Below are positions 54,999 through 63,921 of a stretch of DNA of 64,000 nucleotides, one piece after another. The notes beneath the pieces were generated by a model. That model did not search any database, was not told where the DNA came from, and was given only the letters and a program-made list of their open reading frames with translations. Source of the DNA: Novipirellula artificiosorum (GTDB taxonomy: Bacteria; Planctomycetota; Planctomycetia; Pirellulales; Pirellulaceae); the NCBI RefSeq assembly GCF_007860135.1, contig NZ_SJPV01000005.1, positions 1 to 64,000 of the forward strand. The letters run 5' to 3'. How positions within the stretch are numbered: position 1 is the stretch's first letter; each line of letters begins with the position of its first letter. Position numbers and translations under genes: made by a program.

Positions 54999-57900
54999 CT
55001 AGGTTTTGGGTTTCGGCAGGCCTGTTACAGGTTTTCCGATCGCTTTTTGAATCTGACGAAGTAGCGAATCAAACTTCGCTCGTTGAGCCGGATTGCCGAG
55101 ATCGGGATACAACGCGGCGACTTGCGTGACGTCGGATTCGGAACGATTCAAGATTTTCGTATCTTTGGCGGCCCGCCCCCACAGGAAACGGCACAACGCC
55201 ACGTGGTAACGAGCATCGAAAAAGACTTCCGCGAACTTCTTGTCGCGGCTGGTCAATTGGCTGATTTTTCCCCAGCCCCAAATCACAGGCTTGTTGTCCG
55301 CTCCGGGACGGGCTCCGTTGAGCGCTGCTTCGTAAGCACGAACGGCCACTTTCGGCTGCAACTCGGCCGCCCACTTTTCATACGCGGTCGCCGCTTCGAC
55401 CTGCGCGTCGAGCATCGTCGGCTTTTCCTGCAAGATTTTCTCGTACGAATCGATCGCATCTCTGTACTGGCCAAGCAACCGTTGGGACCGCGCAAGCTGG
55501 AAGCGAACCGAAAGGGGTACCTGTTGGGATGCTTTTTCCAACCGCTTGGAGGTCGCAACCGCTGTCTTGAGGAGTTCCGCCGCTTGGCCGGTCGCTTTGG
55601 AATCATTCGGCGCCATCGCAGCCTCACCTAATTGAACCAGCGTTTGCATGATCCACTCCAACGTAGCCGGGTCCTTACTCGATTCGGCAATTCGGCTAAG
55701 AATCACGCGAAACGCTTCAATCAATTTCGCTTTCTTTGCCTCGGGCGCGGTCTCCAACTCTTCTTCAAGCCCCCTCGCCATGCCGACATAGATTTGATTC
55801 AGACGCTGTTGTCCCTCGGCTCCCGAAAAGCTCCTTTGCAGTTTCTCCATCGCCGCAGTCGCTCGGCTCAACAACGCATCGGGATCACCACCTTCGCTTG
55901 TCATTCGCTCCACGATGGTGCTGAGCTCCGTTGCCGCCAAATCACCGCGAAACGCATCGTCGTCTGCCGCCAAAGCTTCCGCCAATTTGATCGGTCCGTA
56001 TTTCGGATCATCCAGAGTAGCGAGCGCCCGTTTGCTGTCACCTTGCCGCAAGTAAACCTTGGCCAAGACCAATGCGGCCTGCATCCCTTCGGCTTCGGCC
56101 CTCTCGCCAGCGATCCCATCGATTCCCGACCGCAGGGCGTTTTCCGCTTTGGCCAACAAAGCGGATGCCTCCTCCGCATGCTTCGCTTGACGGGCGGCAA
56201 TGAAGGCATTCCACAACAATCGACCGAGCAGGCGATCAAACGTTGCTCGCTCGGCTCCCTCGGGCATCTTGTCGATAAGCGTTCGGGCCTGATCCCAATC
56301 ATCTCTTCGTAAAGCCAACCGAATCATGATGCCCTGAGCAGCGGAGGCTTGAGGATCACCTGGCCACGCTTCGGTCAAGAAATTACCGAATAATTCGATT
56401 TGTTCCACCAAATTCCCATTCGATTCCTCGGGGACCTCCGACAACAGCTTTTGGAACGAGCGAAGTGCGAGCAGTCCTCCTTCCATGCCAATCTGTGTAC
56501 CTGGGGATGTGCGTGCCAAAAAACTGCCGACGACAACCGCATCACGGTATCGTTCTTCTTGGTACAACAAGTAGGCAAGAATTTGTCGGGCTTGATTCAG
56601 CGACTCGCGATCGGTCTCGCTATGAATCATCGTGATGCCCCGCTGCAAGATCTGGATCGCAATCAATCTCGCATCGCGGATCTGCTTGGCGAACTCTTGC
56701 CGTTGCGATTGCATCTCCGAGCTATCGCCACCTTGTTGTGACAAAATCGTGAGTGCCTGTTGAGCGTTCTCGCTGATTTCAAGAAGTTTTTTCGCCGAAT
56801 CGAGCGCATCTTCAAGGCTTTTTGGATCCTCGGCCTTCGGCATCTCCACATCATCCACCTCAATACCCAATCCACGCAAAAGCTCTGCCGACTCGGCGGC
56901 ATGGTTGCCGGGCAACTTTTGAATGTCATTGAGCAGTTGGCGGCCTTCCGATTCCGCGGTTTTTCGCTCGGCACTTTTAGTGTTCGCTGTATCGTCTGCT
57001 TTAACGAGATAGGCCTTTGCAAGATCAAGTTTCAACTGCAGCACACTTGGCGATTTTTTTTCGTCCATGCGTAGATCTGCAAGCATCGCTTTGCCTCGGC
57101 CGATTGCGGGATCGTAGTCGGGTGGCGATTTGGCAAGAGCGATTTGGATCAATCCGCTGGTCGCTTGGAACCGTGCGTCACGCAGCGGATCGAGATCGGG
57201 CTTTTCCAGCAGCCGCATAAAACTGTCGGTCGCTGCTTGGTCGTCGCCGATCGCTTGTTGAGACTGACCGAGGTTCAACAACGCGATCGCTCCGGTCACG
57301 AAACCATCGTAGTTATCGCTGAGGTCTTTGAACTCGGCGATCGCTTCTTCAAGCAACGTTTTGCCGTCGGTCGCAGGGTCAGAGTACGTCAATGCAGCCA
57401 ACCTTCGTGCTTCGCCCGCATTCAGTTTTGCATCGAGAAAATCACCACGGTACTGAGTCCGAAGTGCCGCGGCCTGCGGATCGGCGTTGGCATCAATTTT
57501 TTGCCCCTGCATCTCCTTCAACTTGCCGCGAAGGTTCTCGACGATGGTGTCAAATGTCTGCGAAGCGGCAATGAAGGAGTCCCGCGCGAGCGACTTCTTG
57601 GGGTCGCTGGCCCCCGAGAGTAACAACTGGTTGGCTCGCACCAATTGTAATTTTCCGAGTTGGAGCCGGGCTTCGGAGACACGCGGGTGGGTTTCCTGTT
57701 TTAGGAAATCGGCAAGCGAAGTTTCCGCGCTGGCAAAAAACTGGTCGCGATCCTCCACGCTTCTGGCCGCGACCGCCGCGTCGATGTAGGTTTGCGCCTT
57801 TTCGAGGTCGATGGCCTCGCGAAGCGTTTCGGACACCCCGGGGTATTGGCTGGGAAACTGATCGATCCGATCCAAATAGGTGATCGCCGTATCAAAGTAC

Positions 57901-58013
57901 CCGGCCGCTCGCAGGTATTTTAGAAAATCCTCCGCCGGTTCCCCTTCCGCACTCGCCGATTGCGCGAACAAGACGAACAACAAAACAATCCCCAAGCTCC
58001 ATCTCGCCGGCAT
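54999..58013 (-). CDS. Large exported TPR-repeat protein
   Basis: A 1004-residue protein from the ATG at 58013, chosen because MPARWSLGIVLLFVLFAQSASA is a textbook signal peptide; ATG codons at 58058, 58067 and 58070 and a GTG at 58094 are alternatives. The rest is almost wholly helical with degenerate TPRs: FLKYLRAAGYFDTAITYLDR at the start, GLGQSQ-type and LLRGLGIEV segments in the middle, and clear ones at the end (LLGQYRDAIDSYEKILQEKP). Such proteins occur with ExbB/ExbD operons in planctomycetes. A periplasmic scaffold or cargo-binding role is inferred. Confidence 0.85.
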   Translation of the reverse strand: MPARWSLGIVLLFVLFAQSASAEGEPAEDFLKYLRAAGYFDTAITYLDRIDQFPSQYPGVSETLREAIDLEKAQTYIDAAVAARSVEDRDQFFASAETSLADFLKQETHPRVSEARLQLGKLQLVRANQLLLSGASDPKKSLARDSFIAASQTFDTIVENLRGKLKEMQGQKIDANADPQAAALRTQYRGDFLDAKLNAGEARRLAALTYSDPATDGKTLLEEAIAEFKDLSDNYDGFVTGAIALLNLGQSQQAIGDDQAATDSFMRLLEKPDLDPLRDARFQATSGLIQIALAKSPPDYDPAIGRGKAMLADLRMDEKKSPSVLQLKLDLAKAYLVKADDTANTKSAERKTAESEGRQLLNDIQKLPGNHAAESAELLRGLGIEVDDVEMPKAEDPKSLEDALDSAKKLLEISENAQQALTILSQQGGDSSEMQSQRQEFAKQIRDARLIAIQILQRGITMIHSETDRESLNQARQILAYLLYQEERYRDAVVVGSFLARTSPGTQIGMEGGLLALRSFQKLLSEVPEESNGNLVEQIELFGNFLTEAWPGDPQASAAQGIMIRLALRRDDWDQARTLIDKMPEGAERATFDRLLGRLLWNAFIAARQAKHAEEASALLAKAENALRSGIDGIAGERAEAEGMQAALVLAKVYLRQGDSKRALATLDDPKYGPIKLAEALAADDDAFRGDLAATELSTIVERMTSEGGDPDALLSRATAAMEKLQRSFSGAEGQQRLNQIYVGMARGLEEELETAPEAKKAKLIEAFRVILSRIAESSKDPATLEWIMQTLVQLGEAAMAPNDSKATGQAAELLKTAVATSKRLEKASQQVPLSVRFQLARSQRLLGQYRDAIDSYEKILQEKPTMLDAQVEAATAYEKWAAELQPKVAVRAYEAALNGARPGADNKPVIWGWGKISQLTSRDKKFAEVFFDARYHVALCRFLWGRAAKDTKILNRSESDVTQVAALYPDLGNPAQRAKFDSLLRQIQKAIGKPVTGLPKPKT

Positions 58014-58273
58014 CCAACACGGGACGTGTAACGCGAAGGTTGAAAAGGGTCGGAGCATGTCGTGCATCATGGGATGAGCAGGAGTGGATCGCACGGAAAA
58101 AACGTCGAATTCGCGTCATGCCAGCCATGGGGGATTCGACGCGAAGACGGCAAAGACGCTATTCTGTCGTAGAGGGCGCCGACGATAAGGTGTTGGTTGC
58201 GTCCCCAAACCTCTAGGTTAAAGAGCCACGTTCGCTCCTTCAAGCATATGCCGGCCCTTGTTGGCCCGATCCG

Positions 58274-59572
58274 ATGAGAATTCCCTCTCAATTTAACGAA
58301 GATAGCCTTTATAGCCGGCGGCGACGTCGTAAGGAGTCGCTTCCGGCCTATCGCCAGTTGCTTCGCTACGGTTTGGCAATGCTGTTGGTCTTGGTCGTCA
58401 TGCAACACGCTGCCAACCCGGCAATCTATCAAACGTTCTTCCCCGATACGGGGACCAAGACGAAGTCCTACCATCAGGTTGGATCTGACGGTTCTAACGG
58501 TTCGAACGATCGATTTACCCAACCATCGAGTGCATCGACGCTCCCTCCGTTGCCGCTTGATCCGAAGCTGGCTGCAGAGGCGAAGACCCTTGCGGCGCAG
58601 ATTCCTGAGGAAGCGCAGTCGTCGTGGCATGCGGCTTTGATTCATACTCAGCGTGGTCCCCCCCCGACTGCGAAAGGAACGACAGCGTATGGAAAGGCAG
58701 CGTATGGAACCTTGTCGACCCGTTGGATCCATCCACTCTCGCCACGCGACGACCGATCAAGTCGACCGCAAGACTCGTGGAGCGATTGGTTGCAACGCTT
58801 TGCCGCGAGCGAGCTCGGCGCGGAAGCACCTTCGGCAATCGATTCGGAACGCATCCGCGCTATGATCGTGGCTCTCGATGTACTTGCTGCGGAACGAGTG
58901 GTCGATGGGAGCGTGTGGAATGCCAATGATCGTGATTCGTTGTTTCGGTATTTGGACGAAGCCAAAGACGAACGGGTGGCGGCCGCATCAAGAAAGGTGG
59001 GCGTGTTGCCACTGTTGCAGCAACCGGATGTGTATCGCAACCACTTCGTCTCGTTCCATGGTCGAGTCGTGCGAGCCGAGAAAATCCCGCCGTCAAACAA
59101 CACGTTTGGTGTTGGATCGTATTGGCATCTCTGGATGCGTCCCGATGTGGGTGTCGATCGGCCTTTGTTGGCGATTGTCCCCAAAGTTCCCGATCGCATC
59201 GCCAAGATCGAAGCCGATGCGAACTTGAGCGATGGCCCCCAGCTGTTGATCCAAGGCCGATTCCTGAAACGTTTGGCTTACCGGTCAAGCATTGGCGCCG
59301 ATTTGGCTCCCGTGATTGTCGGGCGACTTGTTTCCGAGCCAACCGCCATGTCCCTTATCTCACCAACCTCCGCCGCGTCGCCTTCACCTTGGCGGATCTG
59401 GAGGGTCGTGAGTCTTGCGGCACTGTTGGGAATGAGCGTTGCGGGATGGCTGTTCTGGCGAACCCATGTACGAGCGAAGCAAAGTCGACAACTGCGCGAA
59501 GCGAATCGCAAAGATCCAAGTCCTTTTTTGATTGACTTGGAAGTCGAGAACGATGGTGAGGTCGCAACATGA
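58274..59572 (+). CDS. Hypothetical membrane protein (first of a coupled pair)
   Basis: A 432-residue protein with two membrane segments: one at residues 33-48 (GLAMLLVLVVMQHA) and one near the C-terminus (IWRVVSLAALLGMSVAGWLFW, about 378-398). Between them is a soluble region of roughly 320 residues; its second half (YRNHFVSFHGRVVRAEKIPP and VPKVPDRIAKIE) looks like a beta-barrel or OB-like domain. The tail is charged. The stop overlaps the ATG of the next gene (ATGA), and both share a layout of C-terminal helix plus charged tail, so they may act together in the membrane. No family name is recognised. Confidence 0.75.
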   Translation: MRIPSQFNEDSLYSRRRRRKESLPAYRQLLRYGLAMLLVLVVMQHAANPAIYQTFFPDTGTKTKSYHQVGSDGSNGSNDRFTQPSSASTLPPLPLDPKLAAEAKTLAAQIPEEAQSSWHAALIHTQRGPPPTAKGTTAYGKAAYGTLSTRWIHPLSPRDDRSSRPQDSWSDWLQRFAASELGAEAPSAIDSERIRAMIVALDVLAAERVVDGSVWNANDRDSLFRYLDEAKDERVAAASRKVGVLPLLQQPDVYRNHFVSFHGRVVRAEKIPPSNNTFGVGSYWHLWMRPDVGVDRPLLAIVPKVPDRIAKIEADANLSDGPQLLIQGRFLKRLAYRSSIGADLAPVIVGRLVSEPTAMSLISPTSAASPSPWRIWRVVSLAALLGMSVAGWLFWRTHVRAKQSRQLREANRKDPSPFLIDLEVENDGEVAT

Positions 59573-60987
59573 GTGGATGGAGAAATCGGCGGGCAACTGC
59601 CACCGTGCGGAACGACCGCAACACGCAGATCCTTGTTGCCCTGCTGATACTCCTGGTCGGCCCGACGCACGCGATCGGCGAAAGCGACTTGCGTTTGCTG
59701 TTGGGGTTCGATTCGGAACGAATTAAGCAGACTTGGCCTGCGGACAACGAGGATTCCATCGGTGAACTTGCCAAGCTGCTCTATCGGATCGACCGAATCT
59801 CAAGCGGCAAATTGGATCAGATCGCCAAGTCGGACGCCCAACGCGATGCACGGGTGCTAGGAGATGTTGTCATGGTGGCGGGAGTGATCCAGTCCATTCG
59901 ATCGATTGCCGTCCCTCCGCAACTCGTTGAGTTTTTGGAATTTGGCCGAATCATCGAGCTGAGGATTGAGCAAGATCCAGTCGGCGTCGGGCCAGCGATC
60001 ACCCTGTTTACGACAGGGTTGCCAACCGCCGCTAAGTCGGGCGATCGAGTTTTGAGCAAGGCGATGATGATTGCCGGTACTCAAAACGGAGTCCTTCAAG
60101 CGGTAGCCGCACCGAGGGTGACTTGGCTGCCTGCGACCCCCAGACGCGTCGGTTGGCAGCTGCTCTCACAGCAAGGCGTCGATCTTGGAAACTTAGCAGC
60201 CGTAGCGGCACGGAATCGCAAACCCTTGTCGCACGAGGATACGGCCATCTTCTACGATCTTTTGGTTGCCGCCGATGGGATCGAAGGATCCAACACGGCG
60301 CCACGGATTCAAGTGCCTCGGCCCGCTTCGATCAACGCGGTCGACCTGCTCCGTCGCCCAACCGATTTTACCGGCGAGTGGATTCAAATCGACTTGCAAA
60401 CGATTCAACTGACGCGAATCGAAGTCCAAGATACGGTTCGGCAGGAGCAACTCGGTGCGGACCACTACTATCAGATTGACGCGATCGGTGATCTGGGCAA
60501 TGTCGTCGTCAAGATCGCGCCGGTCGAAGGTTCGGGGGCAGAGCCTGCGTTATTCGAAAAACGCTACCCCGTCTCGATCGTCTGCAAAACGTTGCCCGCC
60601 TGGTTGCGGCAGCGGATCGGTGAACCGGAGAATGACGATGCGGTCGTAACGCAGCTGACGATTCCGGTGACGGTTGACGGTTTCTTTTTCCGGCTTTGGA
60701 GTTACTCGAGCGAGTACATGCGGCAATTTGGGGGTGGAGACCAATTTGGCCCGCTGTTGATGGCTGCCGAAATCCACAGTCGCGAAGTCACGGATCCCGA
60801 CCCCATCGGCGTTCGAATGATCGGTTGGATCGCCGCCCTCGCGACGGGGATTGCCGTCCTAGGGCTGCTGGTTTGGAGCTTTATTGTCGCACGTCGCGAT
60901 CGTGAAGTGCAGCGAATTCGCAAGCAACACGAAGCCGAACACCTGCAATTGCCTGAGCAAAACGAACTGGATTCGCGGTCCGAATAG
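59569..60987 (+). CDS. Hypothetical membrane protein (second of a coupled pair)
   Basis: A 472-residue protein with a signal-like N-terminus (TQILVALLILLVGPTHAIG), a long exported part, and one C-terminal membrane helix (WIAALATGIAVLGLLVWSFIV, about 426-446) followed by a charged cytoplasmic tail (RRDREVQRIRKQHEAEHL). The segment FTGEWIQIDLQTIQLTRIEV resembles the strand pattern of the first gene's second half (FVSFHGRVVRA), so the two are possibly distant paralogues. Translational coupling by four bases ties them together. Function unknown. Confidence 0.75.
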   Translation: MSGWRNRRATATVRNDRNTQILVALLILLVGPTHAIGESDLRLLLGFDSERIKQTWPADNEDSIGELAKLLYRIDRISSGKLDQIAKSDAQRDARVLGDVVMVAGVIQSIRSIAVPPQLVEFLEFGRIIELRIEQDPVGVGPAITLFTTGLPTAAKSGDRVLSKAMMIAGTQNGVLQAVAAPRVTWLPATPRRVGWQLLSQQGVDLGNLAAVAARNRKPLSHEDTAIFYDLLVAADGIEGSNTAPRIQVPRPASINAVDLLRRPTDFTGEWIQIDLQTIQLTRIEVQDTVRQEQLGADHYYQIDAIGDLGNVVVKIAPVEGSGAEPALFEKRYPVSIVCKTLPAWLRQRIGEPENDDAVVTQLTIPVTVDGFFFRLWSYSSEYMRQFGGGDQFGPLLMAAEIHSREVTDPDPIGVRMIGWIAALATGIAVLGLLVWSFIVARRDREVQRIRKQHEAEHLQLPEQNELDSRSE

Positions 60988-61140
60988 CGGCCGAGCCGTG
61001 CGATGCCCCGCGCGGTTTTTTGCCGGTGTCCACTTGACCCCGTGGGCCGTTGCGAGACGATAGGGCCCAGGTCACTTTGTTCGACAAAGTGACGGATGAA
61101 ACTACTTTCGATTCCCAACATTCAGAGTGAGCAAGACAAG

Positions 61141-62088
61141 ATGCGTCGAGCAAAGATATCGATCATTGGAGCAGGAAACGTTGGAGCCACTTGTGCACAT
61201 TGGTGCGCGGCTGCCGAATTAGGTGACATTGTTCTGTTGGACATCCCTCAAACCGAGGACATGCCAGCCGGCAAGGCGCTTGACTTAATGCAAGCATCTC
61301 CGATCATGGGCTTCGATTCCAATATCGTCGGTACGACCAGCTACGACGACACGGCCGACAGCGACGTGGTCGTCGTCACCGCCGGCATTCCTCGCAAGCC
61401 TGGCATGAGCCGCGATGACCTACTCGGCACGAATGCGAAAATTATCACCAGTGTTGCTGGACAAATCAAAGAATCCAGCCCTAATGCCGTGGTGATCGTC
61501 GTCAGCAATCCGCTCGACGCGATGGTTCAACAAATGTGGAAGGTCACCGGTTTCGATTCTGCTCGCGTTTGCGGCCAAGCTGGCGTTCTGGACACCGCTC
61601 GTTACCGAGCCTTCTTGGCGATGGAACTTGGCGTCAGCGTCGAAGACATCAGTGCATTGTTGATGGGTGGCCACGGTGACACGATGGTACCGATGCCAAG
61701 TTGTACCAGTGTCGGCGGGATTCCCGTAACGCAACTGATTGAAGAAAAACGATTGGAAGAAATCGTCGATCGGACTCGCAAGGGCGGGGCTGAAATCGTC
61801 TCGCTGCTAAAGACCGGAAGCGCCTATTACGCGCCGGCTGCTGCCTGTGCACAAATGGCAGAAGCGGTTGTCAAGGACAAGAAACGGGTCATTCCTGTCG
61901 CCGCCTTGTGCGATAGCGAATACAGCGTCGGTGGTTATTACGTCGGCGTCCCCGTCGTGATGGGCAGCGGTGGTGTTGAAAAGATCATCGAGCTGCAGTT
62001 GACCGAAAAGGAAACGGCAGCATTCCAGCACAGTGTGAGTGCCGTCAAGGACTTGGTCGCCGCGATGGATCAATTGCTATCGTCCTAG
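61141..62088 (+). CDS. mdh: Malate dehydrogenase
   Basis: NAD-dependent oxidation of malate to oxaloacetate. The 315-residue protein starts MRRAKISIIGAGNVGATCA, then IPRKPGMSRDDLL with Arg85 and Arg91, VVSNPLDAM, VLDTARYRAFLA with Asp151, and catalytic His178 in LLMGGHGDTMVP. This is the LDH-like MDH type found in many bacteria. I chose the ATG at 61141, where the family begins; an ATG 45 bases upstream would add 15 residues. A 10-bp hairpin follows 48 bases after the stop. Confidence 0.95.
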   Translation: MRRAKISIIGAGNVGATCAHWCAAAELGDIVLLDIPQTEDMPAGKALDLMQASPIMGFDSNIVGTTSYDDTADSDVVVVTAGIPRKPGMSRDDLLGTNAKIITSVAGQIKESSPNAVVIVVSNPLDAMVQQMWKVTGFDSARVCGQAGVLDTARYRAFLAMELGVSVEDISALLMGGHGDTMVPMPSCTSVGGIPVTQLIEEKRLEEIVDRTRKGGAEIVSLLKTGSAYYAPAAACAQMAEAVVKDKKRVIPVAALCDSEYSVGGYYVGVPVVMGSGGVEKIIELQLTEKETAAFQHSVSAVKDLVAAMDQLLSS

Positions 62089-62135
62089 TCGATGTTTCGA
62101 TTTCTTTTCCATCACGGACAGGCATTCACGTTGAC

Positions 62136-62159
62136 ACCTACGCGCTGCTGCGCGTAGGT
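62136..62159 (+). terminator. Strong hairpin after mdh
   Basis: ACCTACGCGC (62136-62145) pairs perfectly with GCGCGTAGGT (62150-62159) around a TGCT tetraloop. It sits between the mdh stop and the next gene. No T-run follows, so it may act by blocking RNA decay rather than as a canonical intrinsic terminator, or it may be a dispersed palindromic unit. Confidence 0.5.
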
Positions 62160-62283
62160 TAGTCCTATTCATCTCACGCTTCGATCGCTACGTTTGTGTC
62201 GGAATACGCACCCCGTTTTCTAGCGTCTATCCCGGCACGTGTGGCGGTTGCTCGCATGGCACTTCTTATTTTCCGGCCGCGCC

Positions 62284-63189
62284 ATGAATCGTTTTGATCC
62301 GACTGAAACTTGGGGCCCCTCTCCAACTTCCCCCCTTTCTCAATCTGATTCAAAACCGAAGCCATTCTCTAGCGATTCCCCGGCTTTTGACGACCCTCTG
62401 ATCAACGATCTTTCGTTTCAACACGCATGGGGCGAGGACGACTTTAGCGATGAGGACGCGAGCGGATGTGGTCACCCGGCCTCATCATCGGGCTTTGCTT
62501 TACAACACTCCTTCTTCGTTCCGCTGCACTACGAGGCAAATTACCAGTACCCGTTATTGATTTGGCTGCACAGTGATGGGTACAACGAAAACCAAGTCAA
62601 GCAAGTGATACCGCACATCAGCCTGCGTAATTTTGTCGCAGTTGGCACACGAGCGAGTCATGCAACCGATTCTGCTGGGTATTGCTACGAATGGCGACAA
62701 AGTGCTGCGTCGGTTCAAGCCGCTCACGAGCATGTGTTGACAGCCATCGACGAAGCGACCGATCGCTTCTCGATTCATCGGTCGCGAGTGGTGTTGGCGG
62801 GCTACCAGAGTGGCGGCACGATGGCGATGCAGATCGCTTTGCGTGATCCGCAGCGATTTGCGGGTGTCGTTTCGCTGGGCGGGCATTTGCCGCGCGGGTG
62901 CCGTTCGCTTGCGAATCTGCAACTGCTCCGAGACCGCCGTTTGCCGATGCTTTGGCAATGGGCCAACGAAGGACCAAATTTCTGTCGCACCAAGCTAGAT
63001 CGCGACTTGCGTACCGCAATGATGATTCGCGCGAAACTTGAAGTCCGACAATACGCCGGTGATGATGAGATGACCACCATTGCGTTGGCCGATTTGAACG
63101 AATGGATCATGAGCAGCATGATTCCGAACGAGCAGAATCAGTCCAATCAGAGTTGGGCGACCTCTCCGACACAGTTTTCGCACAATTAG
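62284..63189 (+). CDS. Alpha/beta-hydrolase-fold protein, possibly catalytically reduced
   Basis: A 301-residue protein with an unstructured acidic head (about 70 residues) and an esterase D/PHB-depolymerase-like fold. YQYPLLIWLHSDGYNENQVK forms the core strand and oxyanion region, and the nucleophile elbow GYQSGG has Ser176. The loop that normally gives the catalytic Asp reads LWQWANEGPNF, and the late loop that usually gives His reads YAGDDEM, so neither is evident. The start at 62284 fits the leader; the open frame extends 15 codons upstream. Possible roles are a binding protein or an esterase with a shifted triad. Confidence 0.75.
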   Translation: MNRFDPTETWGPSPTSPLSQSDSKPKPFSSDSPAFDDPLINDLSFQHAWGEDDFSDEDASGCGHPASSSGFALQHSFFVPLHYEANYQYPLLIWLHSDGYNENQVKQVIPHISLRNFVAVGTRASHATDSAGYCYEWRQSAASVQAAHEHVLTAIDEATDRFSIHRSRVVLAGYQSGGTMAMQIALRDPQRFAGVVSLGGHLPRGCRSLANLQLLRDRRLPMLWQWANEGPNFCRTKLDRDLRTAMMIRAKLEVRQYAGDDEMTTIALADLNEWIMSSMIPNEQNQSNQSWATSPTQFSHN

Positions 63190-63403
63190 AAATGTTGCCT
63201 TTCCATGGGGTGAGCGGCGTCTGCAACCGCATTCCATTGGCTCGAGAGCGGCATCAAGGCCGACGTCGACCGCTTCGACGCGCGCTTTCCTTTGACCTGT
63301 GATTCCTTCACGGAATCAAACGCTGTACACTAAGCAACGTGCAGACGATCCATGTTGCTCGACTCACCGAACGCCCCTCCCCCCTTTGTTTAGATGAGTA
63401 ACG

Positions 63404-63820
63404 ATGACTCGCGATGAAAGTCAGCCCAAGAACGAATCGTCTTCGCAGCCGATTGATGCTGCCAAGAAAGTCTTGATTGTTGACGATGATTTCGAGATCA
63501 TCGATTCGGTTCGCTATGCACTCGAAGGCGAAGGTCACCAGGTCATCGTCGCCCGAGATGGAAACCAAGGCTTGGCCTTGGCGGAACGCGAGAACCCCGA
63601 CTTGATGATCTTGGACATGATGATGCCCAAACGCAGTGGTTTCCTGGTTCTCGAAAAACTGCGGCGTGTCCGCGACGAACCACTTCCCGTGATCATGATT
63701 ACCGGAAACGAGGGAAGTCGGCACAAGGCTTACGCTGAATTGCTAGGAGTCAGCGACTACATTCGCAAACCGTTCCCAATGGATCGCCTGATCAACGCCG
63801 TCAATAGGTTGCTCAGTTAG
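63404..63820 (+). CDS. Single-domain response regulator
   Basis: A 138-residue protein with a polar 20-residue head and one CheY-like receiver domain. The acidic pocket (VDDDFEI, residues 26-32), the phosphorylation site Asp71 in LMILDMMMPKRSG, Thr100 in PVIMITGNEG and Lys122 in YIRKPF are all present. There is no output domain, so it must act through protein contacts or as a phosphate relay. No histidine kinase lies in the window. A 214-base gap separates it from the hydrolase. Confidence 0.93.
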   Translation: MTRDESQPKNESSSQPIDAAKKVLIVDDDFEIIDSVRYALEGEGHQVIVARDGNQGLALAERENPDLMILDMMMPKRSGFLVLEKLRRVRDEPLPVIMITGNEGSRHKAYAELLGVSDYIRKPFPMDRLINAVNRLLS

Positions 63821-63921
63821 CAGGACCTGTTTTTGAGGGGGCTGAGGTGTCAAGAATGCTTTGCCAAACCTGAGCTCCAACGGGGGCGCTGACATCACCC
63901 AAGCGACGCACTTCACTCAGA

